Notes under the pieces: model-generated | What the model was told of the DNA's origin: nothing | The model's database searches: none | Seen by the model: the letters and a program-made list of their open reading frames with translations, nothing else | Part shown: positions 13,979 to 16,048 of the stretch, one piece after another | Layout of the letters: each line of letters begins with the position of its first letter | Position numbering within the stretch: the first letter of the stretch is position 1 | Program-made: the position numbers and the translations under genes | Assembly: GCA_002085355.1 (NCBI GenBank) | Contig: NATN01000052.1 | Location: 1 to 16,048 of the forward strand | Origin: Candidatus Zhuqueibacterota bacterium 4484_87 | Lineage (GTDB): Bacteria > Zhuqueibacterota > Zhuqueibacteria > Thermofontimicrobiales > Thermofontimicrobiaceae | Direction of reading: 5' to 3' | DNA length: 16,048 nt

Positions 13979-14923
13979 TTACATTTTTCCCGGATATGCA
14001 TTTCCTTCCATATCTGCGAGGAATTTATCAGCTTCCATTGCCGCAGCAGCACCGGTCCCGGCAGAAGTGACTGCCTGACGATAGATATTGTCCTGCACAT
14101 CGCCGGCAGCATAAACGCCCGGAACGCTCGTGCGTTGACGGCTATCGGTTTTGATGATTCCTGTTTCGTCCAGATCAATTTTTCCTTCGAAAAGCTTGGT
14201 GTTCGGAATGTGGCCGACGAAAATGAAAACGCCGTCTGTTTCAACAATGGATTCTTCATCAGTTTTAACGTTTTTGACTTTTATTCCGGTCACGCCAGCT
14301 TTGTCGTCACCGACGATTTCAGTAACAACTGAATCCCACACAAAATCAATTTTTTCGTTGTTTTTTGCCCGCGTTTGCAAACCAGCTTGTGCGCGTAGTC
14401 TGTCGCGCCGATGCACAATTGTTACCGAAGAAGCAAATTTTGTTAAAAACAGTGCCTCTTCAACAGCGCTGTCGCCGCCGCCGACAACCACGACTTTGCG
14501 CCCTCTGAAGAAAAATGCATCGCAAGTGGCGCAATAAGAAACACCGCGTCCTACGTATTCCTGCTCGCCGGGGACATTCAGTTTTCGTGGGTTAGAACCA
14601 GTGGAAATGATGACGGTACTGGCTTCGTATTCGTTATCGTAAGTTTTTATCTTTAATGGCTGCGATGAGAAATCGACCTCTGTTACTGTTTCGGCTACAA
14701 TTCTGGCGCCGAATTTTTCTGCCTGATCTCTCATTTTTTCAAAAAGTTCAATTCCGGCGACTCCTTCCGGAAAGCCAGGAAAATTATCGATGGCATCAGT
14801 GATGGTAATTTGCCCGCCTGGTGTATCTCCGGCTAACACCAAAGGCTGTAATTCAGCGCGAGCGGCATAAATAGCAGCGCTCAACCCGGCAGGGCCGGTT
14901 CCAATAATAACTACATTCTCCAT
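13979..14923 (-). CDS. trxB: Thioredoxin reductase
   Basis: From ATG 14923 the protein has 314 residues, the usual length of the low-molecular-weight bacterial enzyme. It transfers electrons from NADPH through FAD and a disulfide to thioredoxin in the cytoplasm. Visible landmarks are the FAD dinucleotide motif GTGPAG (8-13), the redox pair C131-A-T-C134, the NADPH motif GGGDSAVEEA (148-157) with the HRRDRLRA phosphate-binding segment (171-178), and the C-terminal FAD contact AAGDVQD (272-278). The start is not fully settled. AGGAG lies 11 bases before ATG 14923, while an in-frame GTG at 14950 has GAGGAG only 3 bases away; the family N-terminus (MENVVIIGTGPAG) favours the ATG. The DUF5683-like gene ends 69 bp upstream, so read-through is possible. 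A strong terminator follows. Confidence 0.96.
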   Translation of the reverse strand: MENVVIIGTGPAGLSAAIYAARAELQPLVLAGDTPGGQITITDAIDNFPGFPEGVAGIELFEKMRDQAEKFGARIVAETVTEVDFSSQPLKIKTYDNEYEASTVIISTGSNPRKLNVPGEQEYVGRGVSYCATCDAFFFRGRKVVVVGGGDSAVEEALFLTKFASSVTIVHRRDRLRAQAGLQTRAKNNEKIDFVWDSVVTEIVGDDKAGVTGIKVKNVKTDEESIVETDGVFIFVGHIPNTKLFEGKIDLDETGIIKTDSRQRTSVPGVYAAGDVQDNIYRQAVTSAGTGAAAAMEADKFLADMEGNAYPGKM

Positions 14924-14992
14924 AACTACATTTTCTCCTAATTCGTTCACAGTCTCCTCGTTAAAAAATCAGTGGAGTTAGACGCCGATGAC

Positions 14993-15760
14993 TCAAAAAA
15001 GTTTCTGCAAATTGACAGTAAATGCGCCGGAATAGCCATCCATTTGAAAATTCATCCGAAAAGAGCTTCCTGCTTGTTTTTTTATTTTTTTGTTATACAC
15101 GTGAGTTTGCCACACGGCATCAATGGCGCTAAGCAAATGATTTGCCAGAATGCCGCCTAATACTAAAACAGAGCGGTTTACTGCGCGATCACTGGCGATA
15201 CGCATCCGTTCATAGCGCCGACGATTGGCATCAGAATCCCAATACCAAAAATAGTCCGGATCTGAATACACTTTATCAAATTGGCGCATTCGTTGCTGCG
15301 CGTCATTGTATTGATCCACATCGTCGTAAAGCCCCAGATTGACAAAAAACTGGGATGGTTTTCCGTTGATGGAAGCACCGGAATGATCTGATGCGTATGT
15401 GCGGGCATCGTTTTTTATCCATTTGCCGTAAGTGCGAAATGAGAAATAACCAACCCACAGCGCAATTTCCGATATCAGAAAAGCTTTGCCCAGATTCTTT
15501 TTACCAAGATATCTTTCTCCTGATCCGGGAAGAACCAGCGAACGGAAAAGAGCTTTTCCCTTATTTTTGTACAAGCCGTTAGCTGTAATCTCTCCGATTT
15601 CCTGAAGGTGACTTCCGTCATTTACATGCCGGGAATATGCTAATTCAACTCTGGCTTGTTGTAGCGGCGTTGGCATGAACCATGGAATTTCTCCGGCAAA
15701 GCACATATTCGCCAAGAGGCTCATAGCCAATAAAAGTGATAATTTCCAATTTATTTTCAT
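14993..15760 (-). CDS. DUF5683-like membrane protein
   Basis: The frame is open to 15811, but the ATG at 15760 is preferred: it lies 4 bp after the upstream gene's stop and begins a signal peptide (MKINWKLSLLLAMSLLANMC, cleavage probably near FAG). The product has 255 residues. KALFRSLVLPGSGERYLG (about 69-86) resembles the hallmark of DUF5683 proteins. A hydrophobic segment follows (GKAFLISEIALWVGYFSF, about 89-108). A charged, aromatic region (about 120-190) contains many Asp, Tyr and Arg. Then comes another hydrophobic stretch (RSVLVLGGILANHLLSAIDA, about 198-217) before a polar C-terminus ending LQKLF. The function of the family is unknown to me. The end region resembles the adjacent upstream gene, so the two are likely tandem paralogues that are translationally coupled. 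Confidence 0.75.
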   Translation of the reverse strand: MKINWKLSLLLAMSLLANMCFAGEIPWFMPTPLQQARVELAYSRHVNDGSHLQEIGEITANGLYKNKGKALFRSLVLPGSGERYLGKKNLGKAFLISEIALWVGYFSFRTYGKWIKNDARTYASDHSGASINGKPSQFFVNLGLYDDVDQYNDAQQRMRQFDKVYSDPDYFWYWDSDANRRRYERMRIASDRAVNRSVLVLGGILANHLLSAIDAVWQTHVYNKKIKKQAGSSFRMNFQMDGYSGAFTVNLQKLF

Positions 15761-15764
15761 TTTT

Positions 15765-16048
15765 TTACCAATTAAATTTAAGCGAAAGTACAGGTTCCAT
15801 GCGATCGACAAAATAAATTTGCTCCATACGCAATGTTGTTTTCAGAAGCCGATTGTTGTGAATTTTTGCTGTCCAGGCAGCGTCAATGGCGCTCAGCAAT
15901 CGGTTGACCATAGCAATTGTGATGCCTCGGCGCGCCATGTGATATAAATCATTGCTCTCATCGCGCATGTCCATATATTCGTCAGCCACCGGCACATTGC
16001 TGTCGCGAAACTCCTGCATTTCTTCGTATGTGCTGAATGATTTATTCG
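15765..16048 (-). CDS. DUF5683-like protein, paralogue of the neighbour (partial)
   Basis: The frame runs without a stop to the right edge of the window (NKSFSTYEEMQEFRDSNVPV comes in from outside), so only the C-terminal 93 or so residues are seen and the M at 16019 is not the true start. The segment GITIAMVNRLLSAIDAAWTA matches the neighbour's LGGILANHLLSAIDAVWQTH. A basic 'HNNRLLKTTLRM' stretch then parallels its 'YNKKIKKQAGSSFRM'. This shared NxLLSAIDAxW core and the similar polar tail (EPVLSLKFNW) are the basis for the family call. Its stop is 4 bp before the next gene's ATG, so they almost certainly share one transcript. The N-terminal half that would confirm the DUF5683 assignment is missing. 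Confidence 0.65.
   Translation of the reverse strand, partial: NKSFSTYEEMQEFRDSNVPVADEYMDMRDESNDLYHMARRGITIAMVNRLLSAIDAAWTAKIHNNRLLKTTLRMEQIYFVDRMEPVLSLKFNW

Overview
The window looks like a moderately AT-rich chromosomal segment of a Gram-negative (diderm) bacterium, most likely from the Bacteroidota/Ignavibacteria/Calditrichota-type (FCB) neighbourhood. The reasons are an OmpA-family protein, an outer-membrane barrel, an SLBB export-type protein, several lipoproteins with a lipobox, and two DUF5683-like membrane proteins, a family I associate with that group. This placement is inference. I see no insertion sequence, phage gene, integrase, CRISPR array or rRNA.

Layout, plus strand (1-4347). 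A partial DUF362/ferredoxin-type protein overlaps a nitroreductase-family flavoprotein, which is followed at once by a Nif3/YbgI-type dinuclear-metal protein; the three look like one operon. After a 261-bp gap comes a 663-residue sensor (degenerate receiver, PAS, GAF, GAF) with no output domain, then a tRNA-Arg(UCU).

Layout, minus strand (4397-16048). Everything else reads leftward. In transcription order: a DUF5683-like gene cut by the window edge; a second, paralogous DUF5683-like gene; trxB with a strong terminator; an ECF sigma factor; its zinc-binding membrane anti-sigma factor; a TPR lipoprotein; a beta-propeller plus TPR lipoprotein; an SLBB protein; a beta-barrel protein with a periplasmic-type coiled-coil tail, with its own near-consensus promoter and terminator; a long coiled-coil OmpA-family protein, also with a near-consensus promoter and a terminator; a QueH gene with an in-frame internal deletion; and amrS, a radical SAM enzyme, converging on the tRNA.

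How the genes fit together. From 16048 down to 5799 nearly every product is exported, membrane-bound or regulatory, so this half reads as a cell-envelope region. The clearest unit is sigma factor / anti-sigma factor / TPR lipoprotein / propeller-TPR lipoprotein (13860 to 9973), with no terminator between members and only 2 bp between the two lipoprotein genes. It looks like an envelope-sensing or envelope-maintenance operon that I cannot match to a named system. The most surprising single observation is queH: the first 13 residues of the family run directly into its C-terminal part, with the middle missing but the frame kept.
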